From: Sphingomonas sanguinis NBRC 13937
Lineage (GTDB): Bacteria; Pseudomonadota; Alphaproteobacteria; Sphingomonadales; Sphingomonadaceae
Direction: 5' to 3'
NCBI RefSeq assembly: GCF_001591005.1
Contig: NZ_BCTY01000001.1
Span: 186,001-250,000, forward strand
DNA: 64,000 nucleotides
Positions within the stretch are counted from its first letter, which is position 1, and the number at the start of each line of letters is the position of its first letter. The notes under the pieces were generated by a model. It worked only from the letters and a program-made list of their open reading frames with translations. It had not been told where the DNA came from and ran no database searches. Made by a program: the position numbers and the translations under genes. This document shows, one piece after another, positions 1 to 8,522 of this stretch.

Positions 1-101
1 CCCTCCGGCCCGGCGATCAGCCAGGCGTGGTGCAGCTTCGCGCCGCCCAGCGCTGCGGCAAAGGCGGCCTGGGCCGCGTCATTGCCGACCGGCAGGTTCA
101 C
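1..101 (-). CDS. holB: DNA polymerase III subunit delta' (N-terminal fragment)
   Basis: Only the first 33 codons lie in the window; the gene continues beyond base 1. The start is the GTG at 101; an in-frame TGA lies a few codons upstream, so no longer start is possible. The translated fragment contains LHHAWLIAGPEG, which matches the conserved opening of HolB/DnaX-like clamp-loader subunits just before the Walker A loop. HolB is part of the clamp loader that opens the sliding clamp at the replication fork. The start lies 8 bp after the carboxypeptidase stop, so the two are probably co-transcribed. In related genomes tmk often lies directly before holB (my recollection); there is no room for it here. 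The identification rests on a short stretch. Confidence 0.7.
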   Translation of the reverse strand, partial: MNLPVGNDAAQAAFAAALGGAKLHHAWLIAGPE

Positions 102-108
102 GGGCGGA

Positions 109-1281
109 TCAACCGAAGAAGGAGGTCAGCCCGGCCCAGGCGCGGCCGAAAAAGCCCGCCTCGCTCACATCCTTGTCGGCGACCAGCGGCAGGCGCTGCG
201 CGGGCATGTCGGGCGAGCTGACGACCAGATCGGCGATATGCTGGCCCGCCTTGATCGGCGCCTTGATCGGGCCCTGATAGACGACCTTGGCGCTGATCGC
301 GGGGTCGAGACCTGCGGGCAGCGTCACGGTCAGCTGGCGCGGCGCGACCAGGCCGACGCTGCTCGACGATCCCATCTGAACCTCGGCATCGGCGACCTTC
401 TTGCCCTTGGCGACGACCGGCTTGGCCTGCCATGCGCGAAAGCCCCAATTCATGAACTTCACCGACTCCTCGGCCCGCGCGCCGAAGCTGTTCAGGCCAG
501 CCATCACCATCACCAGACGGCGACCATTCTGCTCGGCCGAGCCGGTGAAGCCATAGCCTGCCTCTTCGGTGTGACCGGTCTTCAGGCCATCGGCACCCGC
601 CACGCGACCCAGCAGCGGATCGCGGTTCGCCTGGGTGATGGCGTTGCCGCCCATCGTCTTGCCCCAGGAGAAATCACGACGCGAATAGAACTGCTTGTAG
701 AGCTGCGGGAAGTCCTGGATCGTATGTTCGGCCAAGTCGGCGAGGTCGCGGGCGGTGACATAGGTCACGCCGCCATCGGGCCAACCGTTCGAGGTGCCGA
801 AATGGCTGTTGTTCAGGCCGATCTGCTTGGCGGTGCGGTTCATCCGCTCGACGAAATTCTGCTCGGTGCCCGCGATATGCTCGGCCAGGACGACGCAGGC
901 GTCGTTGCCCGACAGGGTGACGATACCATAGAGAAGGTTCGCGACGCTGACCTGCTCACCGGGCGACAGGAACATGGTCGAACCCGCCTGCGGCCCGTGC
1001 CACTTCTTCCACGTCTCCGGCTGCACGGTGACCATGTCGCTGAGCTTCAACTGGCCCTTCTTCACCAGGTCGAAGGCGACGTAGACGGTCATCATCTTCG
1101 CCATCGACGCCGGGGGCATGCGGCGATCGGCATCCCGCTGGAACAGGATCGCGCCCGAGGACAGGTCCTTCATGAACGCGACCGGCGCGGGCGTATCGAA
1201 GGCGGGAGCGGCCGCGATCGAAGGAGTGGCGAGCGCGATCAGGGCGAGCGGAGCGGCAAAAGATGCGTACAGGGTCTTCAT
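109..1281 (-). CDS. D-alanyl-D-alanine carboxypeptidase (PBP5/6 type)
   Basis: A 390-residue serine peptidase of family S11 that trims the terminal D-Ala from peptidoglycan stem peptides in the periplasm. A signal peptide covers about residues 1-25 (ending SIAAA). The three penicillin-binding motifs are present: SMAK at 59-62 with the nucleophile Ser59, SGN at 124-126, and KTG at 234-236. The C-terminal beta domain of the family follows. I chose the ATG at 1281 because the signal peptide starts there; the reading frame stays open 37 codons further upstream, but that part would run through the end of rlpA. The gene follows rlpA by about 30 bp and precedes holB by 8 bp, so it lies in a cell-wall transcription unit. 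Confidence 0.93.
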   Translation of the reverse strand: MKTLYASFAAPLALIALATPSIAAAPAFDTPAPVAFMKDLSSGAILFQRDADRRMPPASMAKMMTVYVAFDLVKKGQLKLSDMVTVQPETWKKWHGPQAGSTMFLSPGEQVSVANLLYGIVTLSGNDACVVLAEHIAGTEQNFVERMNRTAKQIGLNNSHFGTSNGWPDGGVTYVTARDLADLAEHTIQDFPQLYKQFYSRRDFSWGKTMGGNAITQANRDPLLGRVAGADGLKTGHTEEAGYGFTGSAEQNGRRLVMVMAGLNSFGARAEESVKFMNWGFRAWQAKPVVAKGKKVADAEVQMGSSSSVGLVAPRQLTVTLPAGLDPAISAKVVYQGPIKAPIKAGQHIADLVVSSPDMPAQRLPLVADKDVSEAGFFGRAWAGLTSFFG

Positions 1282-1312
1282 GGGTGTTCCGTGACCAAAG
1301 GGAGCCGGGAGG

Positions 1313-1993
1313 TCAATCCTGATGCAGGATGCGGGCGTCTTCATAACCGGCCTGAACCGCCGCGTCACGCAGGGCTTTGGCGGAATCGGCATTCATGCCC
1401 GATCGCTCGACGCGCCAGAGACGTCCCGCCGCACGGGCCCGCGCGTCGAACCGGCGGGCGAGCGCCACGGCCCGGTCATGGCTGGAAAAACTGCCGAGCT
1501 GCACGCGGTAAAGGGCTTGCGGATCGAGGGCGATGGGCTTGGCGATCGGCGCCACCGCCGTTGCGCCCGCCAGGATCAGGCCGGGAGCACCTCCGCCCGG
1601 CGCCAGCGCGCGCAGCCGGACATGCGCCACCGCCCGCTTGTTGGTGCCGAGCAGCCGCGCCGCGCCCAGCGACAGGTCCGCCACCCGGTCACCCCGGCCC
1701 GGCCCGCGATCACCGACCCGCGCGACGATCGTGCGGCCGGTATCGACATCGGTCACCTCGACCATCGATTCGAGCGGCAGGGTGCGATGCGCGATCATCA
1801 CATCATCGGGGTCGAAGCGCTTGCCCGTCGCGGTCCGCCGCCCGGCCAGCTCATGACCATACCAGCTCGCCCGCCCGGTCGCGTCATACTGGCCGTAACG
1901 CGGCGTCGACGGCGCATCGTCCTTCCCCGCCGCCGCGACCGGTGCCGCACAGAGCGCGGCGAGCAGGGCGATCAGCTCAACCCGCAATCGCAT
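1313..1993 (-). CDS. rlpA: RlpA-like septal ring lytic transglycosylase
   Basis: A 226-residue secreted protein. Residues 1-22 form a signal peptide without a clear lipobox cysteine. Residues about 40-130 form the double-psi beta-barrel domain, with the typical GRASWYGHELAGRRTATG opening and a DRGP motif. Residues about 160-225 form a SPOR domain (YRVQLGSF...), which binds denuded glycan strands at the septum. Known RlpA proteins cleave peptide-free glycan during daughter-cell separation. The start overlaps the end of the upstream MltB-type gene by 17 bp, which suggests translational coupling of two peptidoglycan hydrolases. Confidence 0.92.
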   Translation of the reverse strand: MRLRVELIALLAALCAAPVAAAGKDDAPSTPRYGQYDATGRASWYGHELAGRRTATGKRFDPDDVMIAHRTLPLESMVEVTDVDTGRTIVARVGDRGPGRGDRVADLSLGAARLLGTNKRAVAHVRLRALAPGGGAPGLILAGATAVAPIAKPIALDPQALYRVQLGSFSSHDRAVALARRFDARARAAGRLWRVERSGMNADSAKALRDAAVQAGYEDARILHQD

Positions 1994-3020
1994 CGGCCAG
2001 CAATCCCACGGACAGCGCGTAGAAATTCGAGCAGTTGTAATCCAGGATGACCCGGTAATTGCCGGTCAGCAGATAGGCGGTCGCCCCCGGCCCGTCCGGC
2101 TCCATCAGCGTGGCGAGCACCTGGTCGTTCGGCCAGGCCGCGCCCTGCGGCACGATGCCCATCGCGCGCCACTCGGCGATGGTGCGCCATCCGCTATGCC
2201 GCTCGAACACGCGCGGGCAGCGTGGGCTGACCAGCCGGTTGCGGACCATCGAGCGGTCGAACCCGGCCGGGATCGTCACCGCAAAGCCCCAGGGCTGGCC
2301 CGCCCGCCATCCGGCATTGACGAAGTAATTGCCGATCGAGGCCAGCGTATCGGCCTCGCTATTCCAGATATCCGCCCGGCCGTCGCCATCGCCATCGCGC
2401 GCGAGGCGCAGATAGATGGAGGGCAGGAATTGCGGATTGCCGGTCGCCCCCGCCCAGCTACCCTTCAGCTGGTCGCGCGTGACGCCGCGGTCCATCATCT
2501 TCAGCGCGGCGATGAACTCGCCCTCGAACAGCGGCCGCCGCCGCCCTTCATAGGCCAGGCTGGCGAGCGAGCGGAGCAGGTCGAAATTGCCGGTATAGGC
2601 ACCGTAATTGGTCTCATGGCCCCAGATGGCGACCATGATCGATTCCGGCACGCCCGTCTCGCGCTCGATCCGCGACAGGCGCGGGCGCTGCGCCAGATAT
2701 TTGGTCCGCCCGCGCCCGATCCGCGCCGCATCGACGTGCGCGGCCTTATAGGGCGCAAAGGGACTGAAGCCGGTATTGGCGGGGCCGCCGGGCTGGCGAC
2801 GGTCCAGCTCGATCACCCGCATGTTGAGCGTCAGCGTCGGCAGGACCGAGTCCAGCGTCGAGCGGCTCACCCCATCGGCCAGCGCGGTGCCGCGCACCTG
2901 TTGCAGATAGCTCTGGAAACCGGCCTCGTCCTGGGCCTGAGCCGGTACGCCGCCGACCAGCATCGCCAAGGTCGAAATGAAGCCGAGGCGCATCACGCGC
3001 CGGGTAATTGTCCCCCACAT
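1977..3020 (-). CDS. lytic murein transglycosylase (MltB family)
   Basis: A 347-residue periplasmic enzyme of the SLT-like MltB family, which cuts the MurNAc-GlcNAc bond and forms 1,6-anhydro ends. A hydrophobic signal segment (LGFISTLAMLVGG, ending AQA) is followed by the catalytic region; the catalytic glutamate is the E of WGHETNYG. The peptidoglycan-binding tail seen in longer family members is absent. The frame remains open back to 3215 but would run through the tRNA scar, so an ATG at 3020 (AGGG just upstream) or at 2993 (directly before MRLGF) is more likely. It is the first gene of the MltB-RlpA-carboxypeptidase unit. Confidence 0.9.
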   Translation of the reverse strand: MWGTITRRVMRLGFISTLAMLVGGVPAQAQDEAGFQSYLQQVRGTALADGVSRSTLDSVLPTLTLNMRVIELDRRQPGGPANTGFSPFAPYKAAHVDAARIGRGRTKYLAQRPRLSRIERETGVPESIMVAIWGHETNYGAYTGNFDLLRSLASLAYEGRRRPLFEGEFIAALKMMDRGVTRDQLKGSWAGATGNPQFLPSIYLRLARDGDGDGRADIWNSEADTLASIGNYFVNAGWRAGQPWGFAVTIPAGFDRSMVRNRLVSPRCPRVFERHSGWRTIAEWRAMGIVPQGAAWPNDQVLATLMEPDGPGATAYLLTGNYRVILDYNCSNFYALSVGLLADAIAG

Positions 3021-3171
3021 GGGACCCTGTTTGCCATAGCCACGCCGCCGCCGGAACCTCGCGCCACCGCAACCCAGGCACAACCAGCCGCGCTCCGGCC
3101 GTGACGATAGCCGATAATCCCCAGTAGATTCGCCCGCCCGCTTGCCGTAGAGGCACCTCCACCGCGCACGG

Positions 3172-3210
3172 GGAAGAGTGGCCGAGCGGTTTAAGGCACC
3201 GGTCTTGAAA
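3172..3210 (+). pseudogene. orphan 5' half of a tRNA-Ser gene
   Basis: This stretch matches the first 39 bases of the intact tRNA-Ser at 3335 in 36 positions and stops matching exactly at the end of the anticodon loop (CTTGAAA). No variable arm, T arm or acceptor 3' half follows. Two of the three differences are a compensated D-stem pair (G-C here, T-A in the intact gene), so each half comes from a functional tRNA. It looks like the chromosomal side of an integration site in the anticodon loop. Confidence 0.8.
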
Positions 3211-3334
3211 GCCACTGGAGGTTCAAGGCCGACGCGGTGAGAAGATGAGGATTTCTGCGGGTCTGCCGCTACGTCGGGGTTGTGGGCGCGAACGCCCGTA
3301 AGTAGATTGTAAGCAGCAGGCGCGCTGACGGTAC
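3211..3334. other. short spacer between tRNA half and intact tRNA
   Basis: A 124-bp stretch with no supportable gene. It lies between the orphan 5' tRNA half and the intact tRNA-Ser, where an integrated element would have been if the two copies are its attachment sites. It is far too short to hold an integrase. It may be a deletion remnant; this is inference. Confidence 0.4.
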
Positions 3335-3424
3335 GGAAGAGTGTCCGAGTGGTTTAAGGAACCGGTCTTGAAAACCGGCGAGCGGGCAACCGTTCCGTGG
3401 GTTCGAATCCCACCTCTTCCGCCA
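3335..3424 (+). tRNA. tRNA-Ser (anticodon UGA)
   Basis: A complete class II tRNA with encoded CCA. The acceptor GGAAGAG pairs with CTCTTCC. The anticodon stem CCGGT/ACCGG encloses the loop CTTGAAA with anticodon TGA at 3369-3371. A long variable arm of the serine type follows, then a T arm with GGTTCGAATCC. The D stem TCC/GGA pairs perfectly. It decodes UCN serine codons (UCA directly). The downstream ATPase-TOPRIM gene starts only 20 bp after the CCA. Confidence 0.96.
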
Positions 3425-3443
3425 TTAGAAAAGGGGCGAGATT

Positions 3444-5066
3444 TTGGGGCTTACGGGTCGCTTTGATGTGCCAACCTTTCATGGCACGATCCCTGTGGAA
3501 GTCAGCGCCGGCGCCAGCATCGTATTCGTTGGCGCAAACGGCGCCGGCAAGACACGATTAGGCGTACTTTTAGACACGGGCCTATCAAACGCCGGAGTCG
3601 AGGTGCACCGCATTGCCGCGCATCGTTCGTTAACACTAAATCCAGAGATTGTGCCATCAAGCCTGGAGATCGCTACCAAGCGTCTGCGGTATGGCTGGGA
3701 TCAAGGGACTCACGCTCACAAGCATGGTCACCGTTACGGTGGAAAGCCTGAAACCGCATTGCTGTCGGACTATGACTTGGTTCTGTCCGCGCTGTACGCT
3801 GAAAACAATGATGTTTCGGTAGCGTACCGACAGGCTCGGCAGGTCAGCTATGAAGACTCGTCTCCGCCGCCTTCCGCCAAGATCGATACGGCGAAGAAGA
3901 TATGGGAAAGTGTCCTACCCCACAGACAGTTGATTATCCTCGGTAACGCTCTGAAAACCGCAACGCCAGGAGGGCAGGAGTATTCTGCTTCTGACATGAG
4001 TGATGGCGAGCGCGTGACGTTCTATCTGATTGCACAAGCTCTGTTAGCGCAGCCAGATACACTTCTGATATTCGATGAACCCGAACTGCACATAAATCGC
4101 TCGATCCTAGCTAAGCTCTGGGATGAAATAGAGGCGGCGCGTCCGGATTGCTGCTTCCTCTACATCACGCATGATGTGGATTTCGCAAGTTCCCGCCATG
4201 CCGCTACTAAGTATGCACTTCGGGAGTTCCGCAGAGATCCGTCAGATGCATGGGACATCGAGCTTGTACCAGAAAACGGTAGTCTGCCCGATGATATCGT
4301 CGCCACGATCATTGGTAGTCGCCGACCCGTGCTATTCGTGGAGGGGGATGGCGGCAGCCTCGACTCGTCGCTCTATCGCCGGGTGTATGGCGACTTCACA
4401 GTCGTTCCCGTTGGGGGGTGCGAACAGGTAATCCAAACCGTGGCAACATTCGCTGCTAGGCCGGACCTACATCGAGTCGGGTGCGCCGGCCTTGTGGATG
4501 CAGATGGACGCACTGACGGCGAAGCTGCTTATCTAGAGACGAAGGGCGTCTATCGGCTCCCAGTCTCGGAAATCGAGAACGTTTTTCTGCTGCCTGGCGT
4601 CTTCTTGGCGCTGGCGGCGTCGCTGAACTTTTCGGCGAACGATGCCCGGACGAGGCTTTCGACGCTGCAAGAACTCGTGTTTTCGCAAGCCGGCCAGCAG
4701 ATCGATGCAATCTGCCTACGGTATGCAAGACGCCGAGTTGATTCTGAAATGAAAAAGATAGGACTCGCTTCCAACGATATCACTTCGCTAGATACCGAGT
4801 TTAAACAAGCGGCGGGTGGCGTGAATCCAATAAACATCTTTAACGAGATAAAGGCCAAGCTTGGTACTGCCATCGCTTCGCAGGACTATCGAACTGTGCT
4901 GTTGTACTACGACAACAAGGGTTTGCTAAACGAAGTAGCTCGACTGCTGGGTTACCAGCAAAAGTCTCTTGAGGAGTTTATCGGACGCACCTTACGGTCC
5001 GATGCCAGCTCCGTACTTCATGCCGCACTAGCAGACGAGCTACCAGTCCCAGTGCCCCGCCCCTGA
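3444..5066 (+). CDS. AAA ATPase fused to DUF4435/TOPRIM domain, putative anti-phage effector
   Basis: A 540-residue protein with an SMC/ABC-like ATPase half: Walker A GANGAGKT (30-37), signature DMSDGER (184-190), Walker B LLIFDEPE (207-213) and H-loop THD (242-244). The C-terminal half has TOPRIM hallmarks: FVEG with Glu300 followed by SLDSSLYRRVYG as in DUF4435, and a D-A-D pair at 352-354. This order matches fused versions of the PARIS system (AriA ATPase plus AriB DUF4435 nuclease) and is related to OLD-family nucleases. The start is a TTG with a good ribosome site (AAGGGGCGAG, 3431-3440); no upstream or nearby ATG exists in frame. Base composition is visibly less GC-rich than its neighbours. 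It begins 20 bp after tRNA-Ser, so it may be transcribed from the tRNA promoter. The defence role is inferred from architecture and location. Confidence 0.82.
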   Translation: MGLTGRFDVPTFHGTIPVEVSAGASIVFVGANGAGKTRLGVLLDTGLSNAGVEVHRIAAHRSLTLNPEIVPSSLEIATKRLRYGWDQGTHAHKHGHRYGGKPETALLSDYDLVLSALYAENNDVSVAYRQARQVSYEDSSPPPSAKIDTAKKIWESVLPHRQLIILGNALKTATPGGQEYSASDMSDGERVTFYLIAQALLAQPDTLLIFDEPELHINRSILAKLWDEIEAARPDCCFLYITHDVDFASSRHAATKYALREFRRDPSDAWDIELVPENGSLPDDIVATIIGSRRPVLFVEGDGGSLDSSLYRRVYGDFTVVPVGGCEQVIQTVATFAARPDLHRVGCAGLVDADGRTDGEAAYLETKGVYRLPVSEIENVFLLPGVFLALAASLNFSANDARTRLSTLQELVFSQAGQQIDAICLRYARRRVDSEMKKIGLASNDITSLDTEFKQAAGGVNPINIFNEIKAKLGTAIASQDYRTVLLYYDNKGLLNEVARLLGYQQKSLEEFIGRTLRSDASSVLHAALADELPVPVPRP

Positions 5067-5292
5067 GCGGTTCAACTTACGATTTTCTGCGATCTTGGCC
5101 TGCAACGCCCAGAAGCTGCGGTGATTGAGTGACTTAGTTCGAACGACCGCCAAATATGATAACTGCCAAGGAGCCGCAGCGTGCTGGGCCCAACTCGCTC
5201 TTAACCCCCGTTGAAACTCGGAGTGGCCATACCGCCCCGTAAGGTCTGTCGTCACATTTGACGCAGCACGCACCACCGTTCATCAATCGGAA

Positions 5293-7107
5293 ATGACCAG
5301 CCTTTTCTCCCGCCGCGACACCCTGATCGGCGCTACCGCCCTGACCGCCGCGACCGCACTCCACGGGGCCGTCCCGCCCGGCGATGCGGCCGGCGCACTG
5401 CTTGATCGGATCGCTTGGGGATTGTTGCCGCTGGTGCCGGAGCGGGCGACGACGCTTGGGGTCGATGAGGGTGCCCATGCCGATCTCCGGCGGCGGCTGG
5501 AGGATCGCTCGCCCGCCGGGGTGGCGGCGCGACAGCGCTTTCTGACGCAGAGCCTGAAGGAGTTGGCGCGGTTGCCGCGTACCGGGCTCGATCCCTCGAC
5601 CGCGACCAGCATCGCGGTGGTCGAAAGCGCATTTCGCACCGCGCTCGACGGCATGGCGCTGCCTTATGGCGTCGCGACGATCGGCGACTGGCGCAACACG
5701 CCCTACGGCGTCATCCAGAATGTCGGATCGTGGCTCGACGTACCGCAGATGCTGGACGGCGACCAGCCGGTCCGCAACGCCGCCGATGCGGAGGCCTATC
5801 TCGCGCGCCTCGCCGCCATGCCCGCGCAACTGGATGGGGAGACGGTGCGGATTAGACAGGCGCGCGAACAGGGGCTGGTGCCGCCGTCCTTCCTGCTCGA
5901 CAAGACGATCACCGGCATGACGCGCACCATCGCCGAGGCGGCCAACGCCGATGGCCCGCTGGTCGGGCCGCTGGCGCGCAAGGCGAAGGCGATCCCCGGC
6001 GACTGGACGGGCCGCGCGGTGCAGATCGTGCGGGCGGCCATCATGCCCGCGCTGGAACGACAGCTGGCCGAACTGCGCGCCCAGCGGGCGGTGGCGAGCG
6101 ATGCGCCCGGCATGGGCACCCGCCCGCATGGCCCCGAATGGTATGCCTGGGGCCTGCGCGCCGGGACCACCACCCGCCGCAGCCCGACCGAGCTGCACCA
6201 GATGGGCCGCGACCGGCTGGCGGATCTCCAGGCGCAGATGGACGTCATCCTGCGCAAGGAAGGGCTGACCCAGGGCAGCGTCGCCGAGCGCGCCATCGCC
6301 TATCAGCGTCGCCCCGGCATCGGCTTTCCCGACAATGACGAAGGGCGCCAACAGATCGTCGCCTATATGCAGGCGAAGATCGACGCGATCCGCCCGCGCC
6401 TGCCACAAGCGTTCCGGCGGCTGGCGCGCGGCCATCTGGAGATCCGGCGGATGCCGCTGGCGCAGGAGGCGGGTGCCCCCGCGGCCTATGGCGGCCCCGG
6501 CACGATTGACGGGCGTGAGCCGGGCAAGGTCTGGGTCAATCTGGGCGATCCGACCATCCACAATCGCGTGACCATTCCCGACCTGGTCTATCACGAGGGC
6601 ATTCCGGGCCATGTCTGGCAGGGCGAATATGCGCAGAAGCTGCCGCTGATCCGGTCGATCCTGGCGTTCAATGCCTATTCGGAGGGCTGGGCGCTCTATT
6701 CCGAGCAGCTGGCCGACGAGCTCGGGATGTACGCCGACGATCCGGCGGGGCGGCTGGGCTATCTGATGGGGCTGGCATGGCGCGCGGTGCGGTTGATCGT
6801 CGACACCGGCATCCACGCGATCGGCTGGTCGCGCGACAAGGCGCTGGCCGAGTTCATCGCCGCCACCGGCCTGCCGCGTACCAATGCTGTCAGCGAAGTG
6901 GACCGCTATTGCGCCTGGCCGGGCCAGGCCTGTGGTTACGAGGTCGGCCGCGCCGAGATCGTCGCCCAGCGCGCCCGTGCCAAGGCGGCGCTTGGCGCGC
7001 GCTATGACCTGCGCGACTTCGACCAGGCGGTGGTCGATGGCGGCAACGTGCCGCTGAACGTGCTGGCCGACAATGTGTCGCGCTATATCGCAGCCGCGCG
7101 GGGTTAG
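5293..7107 (+). CDS. DUF885 family Tat-exported peptidase-like protein
   Basis: A 604-residue protein of the DUF885 family. The N-terminus contains SRRDTLIG followed by an alanine-rich hydrophobic stretch, which reads as a twin-arginine signal. The HEGIPGH motif near residue 434 is the conserved zinc-site-like motif of this family, with a downstream EGWALYSEQL segment that supplies the usual third ligand glutamate. Family members resemble gluzincin metallopeptidases; the substrate is unknown. The length is normal for the family. It stands alone, with about 225 bp of featureless sequence between it and the ATPase gene. Confidence 0.88.
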   Translation: MTSLFSRRDTLIGATALTAATALHGAVPPGDAAGALLDRIAWGLLPLVPERATTLGVDEGAHADLRRRLEDRSPAGVAARQRFLTQSLKELARLPRTGLDPSTATSIAVVESAFRTALDGMALPYGVATIGDWRNTPYGVIQNVGSWLDVPQMLDGDQPVRNAADAEAYLARLAAMPAQLDGETVRIRQAREQGLVPPSFLLDKTITGMTRTIAEAANADGPLVGPLARKAKAIPGDWTGRAVQIVRAAIMPALERQLAELRAQRAVASDAPGMGTRPHGPEWYAWGLRAGTTTRRSPTELHQMGRDRLADLQAQMDVILRKEGLTQGSVAERAIAYQRRPGIGFPDNDEGRQQIVAYMQAKIDAIRPRLPQAFRRLARGHLEIRRMPLAQEAGAPAAYGGPGTIDGREPGKVWVNLGDPTIHNRVTIPDLVYHEGIPGHVWQGEYAQKLPLIRSILAFNAYSEGWALYSEQLADELGMYADDPAGRLGYLMGLAWRAVRLIVDTGIHAIGWSRDKALAEFIAATGLPRTNAVSEVDRYCAWPGQACGYEVGRAEIVAQRARAKAALGARYDLRDFDQAVVDGGNVPLNVLADNVSRYIAAARG

Positions 7108-7195
7108 CCGTCCGCGTCAGGTCCCCGCCCCGGGTGCCTTCGCCAGCGCTTGGGCCAGAGCCTGCACCTGCAAGGGCCGAAGGCGGCATTTCACC

Positions 7196-7387
7196 ATGGT
7201 CGCCCCTCCGGCGCTGGTTCTGCATGGCGAGGATCATCAAATGGTACCCTTTGCCACCGTCAGCAGGCTGTCGCGAGACGTCGTGAAGGGTGCGGTGCTT
7301 ACATCCTATCCGGGCTATCCGCCCGACATTCCGATCCCTCATGCCGACCGGATCAACGCCGATCTGCTCGCGTTTATCGAGGAGTGA
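7196..7387 (+). pseudogene. C-terminal remnant of alpha/beta hydrolase (chloroperoxidase-like)
   Basis: The last ~63 codons of an alpha/beta hydrolase remain: a PALVLHGEDHQMVPF segment containing the strand and acid region, a YPGYPP stretch, then HADRINADLLAFIEE with the catalytic-histidine position. These match the C-terminus of non-haem chloroperoxidase-type hydrolases. The nucleophile elbow and the first three quarters of the fold are missing, and upstream sequence in this frame is unrelated. No start signal is evident, so it is scored as a truncated gene. Confidence 0.7.
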
Positions 7388-7438
7388 GGCTGGACGGGCG
7401 GCCCGATGGTCCGCCCGCTCCATGATGGGAGAGGCACG

Positions 7439-8029
7439 ATGGCCGACCGCATATTGATCTTCTACGGCTCCTACCGGTCCGATCGACAGGGTATCCGGCT
7501 CGCCGATTTCCTCGTCCGATCGTTCGGGGAACGCGGAGCCGAGGCCGAACTGATCGACGCCAAGGCGATCGGCCTGCCGATGCTCGACCGGATGTACAAG
7601 GAATATCCCGCAGGCGAAGCGCCGCCTGCGCTGGAGGCGTTGGCGGATAAGATCCGCTCGGCTGATGCGTTCGTCTTCGTGACTGGCGAGTATAATTGGG
7701 GCCAGCAGCCGGGCCTGAAGAACCTGACCGACCATTTCCTGGAGGAATGGTTCTGGCGCCCGGCGGCGATTGCCAGCTATTCGGCGGGTCGCCTGGCGGG
7801 AGCCCATGCCAGCGTTGCCTGGCACGGCACGTTGACCGAGATGGGCATGGTCGTGGTGTCGAGCACACTTCCGGTCGGCGGTATTGGCCACGCCCTGGAT
7901 GCGGAGGGGCGTCCGACCGGAGACAGCGGCGCATCGCTCACCCGCGCCTTTCCGCGCTTCGCCGACGACCTCGCCTGGTGGACCGCCGCCGCCCGCGAAC
8001 ATCGCGCCCGCGTCGCCCCACCTTATTAA
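7439..8029 (+). CDS. NADPH-dependent FMN reductase family protein
   Basis: A 196-residue flavodoxin-like protein. The N-terminus (ILIFYGSYRSDRQG) is the FMN phosphate-binding loop, and FVTGEYNWGQQPGLKNLTDH is the conserved isoalloxazine-binding and dimer segment of the NADPH-dependent FMN reductase (SsuE/ChrR-like) family. Members reduce FMN, quinones or chromate with NAD(P)H in the cytoplasm. The start at 7439 follows GGGAGAGG with good spacing; the frame is open 11 codons upstream. It lies 50 bp after the hydrolase remnant and is followed by a hairpin. Confidence 0.86.
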   Translation: MADRILIFYGSYRSDRQGIRLADFLVRSFGERGAEAELIDAKAIGLPMLDRMYKEYPAGEAPPALEALADKIRSADAFVFVTGEYNWGQQPGLKNLTDHFLEEWFWRPAAIASYSAGRLAGAHASVAWHGTLTEMGMVVVSSTLPVGGIGHALDAEGRPTGDSGASLTRAFPRFADDLAWWTAAAREHRARVAPPY

Positions 8030-8522
8030 GGTTCGGGCTATCGACGGGTGTGTCAGCTCACCCGATTTAACACCACAAGATGACAGTGCCGCATACCATC
8101 CACGCCGTCAGCCATGAACCATGGAGGTTATGTGTCGTTTTATCGCTTTGAAGTTCGATATCTCTTCCCTTTATAAATAATGACTTAGGGCGCAGCCAGC
8201 TCTCGCGCCGCCAAACTTCTTCATATATTTCCAGTTCTTAGATGAAGCACCAGAATTTCACGGTCTCTGAACCATTTTGGTTGCCAGGCTGAACTTCGCC
8301 CCACTTTTCTGGAGTGATCGCAACGATATGGCGCGTCCACCCGGGTTGATATTGGTCTTCTAATGGACTTGATCACAAAAATGACTTCGTTACGTTTGCA
8401 CGAAGGAAACGTCATAAATATCAAAAGAATTTTCGCGACGTTCCGAGAAGAACACGGCCGATAGAGCCGAAGATACGACAGGGAAACGGCAGAAAATTTC
8501 GCCAAATTTTAGGGGGAAGATT
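8030..8522. other. intergenic region before TonB receptor
   Basis: A 493-bp region of lower GC than its surroundings. A short open frame on the minus strand (8221-8505) has unusual composition and no recognisable domain. The region probably carries the promoter and leader of the TonB receptor at 8523, whose ribosome site AGGGGGAAG lies at its end. I see no operator palindrome in it. Confidence 0.5.
8045..8068 (+). terminator. hairpin after FMN reductase
   Basis: CGGGTG (8045-8050) pairs with CACCCG (8059-8064) across an 8-base loop and is followed by ATTT. It is a short stem with a weak T-run, 16 bp after the reductase stop; a weak rho-independent terminator. Confidence 0.4.

Noticed and set aside
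82..2022. Plus-strand frame of 646 codons over the cell-wall genes
   Set aside because: Antisense to the D-Ala-D-Ala carboxypeptidase and RlpA, which carry clear catalytic motifs. Its composition is that of high-GC shadow.
5067..5292. Search for a second attachment repeat after the ATPase-TOPRIM gene
   Set aside because: Only the heptamer GTTCGAA resembles the tRNA T-loop; no copy of the tRNA 3' end is present, so the gene cannot be delimited as an island on this side.
8221..8505. Minus-strand 94-codon frame before the TonB receptor
   Set aside because: Cysteine- and arginine-rich with no domain, no ribosome site and no neighbour on that strand; more likely promoter sequence.
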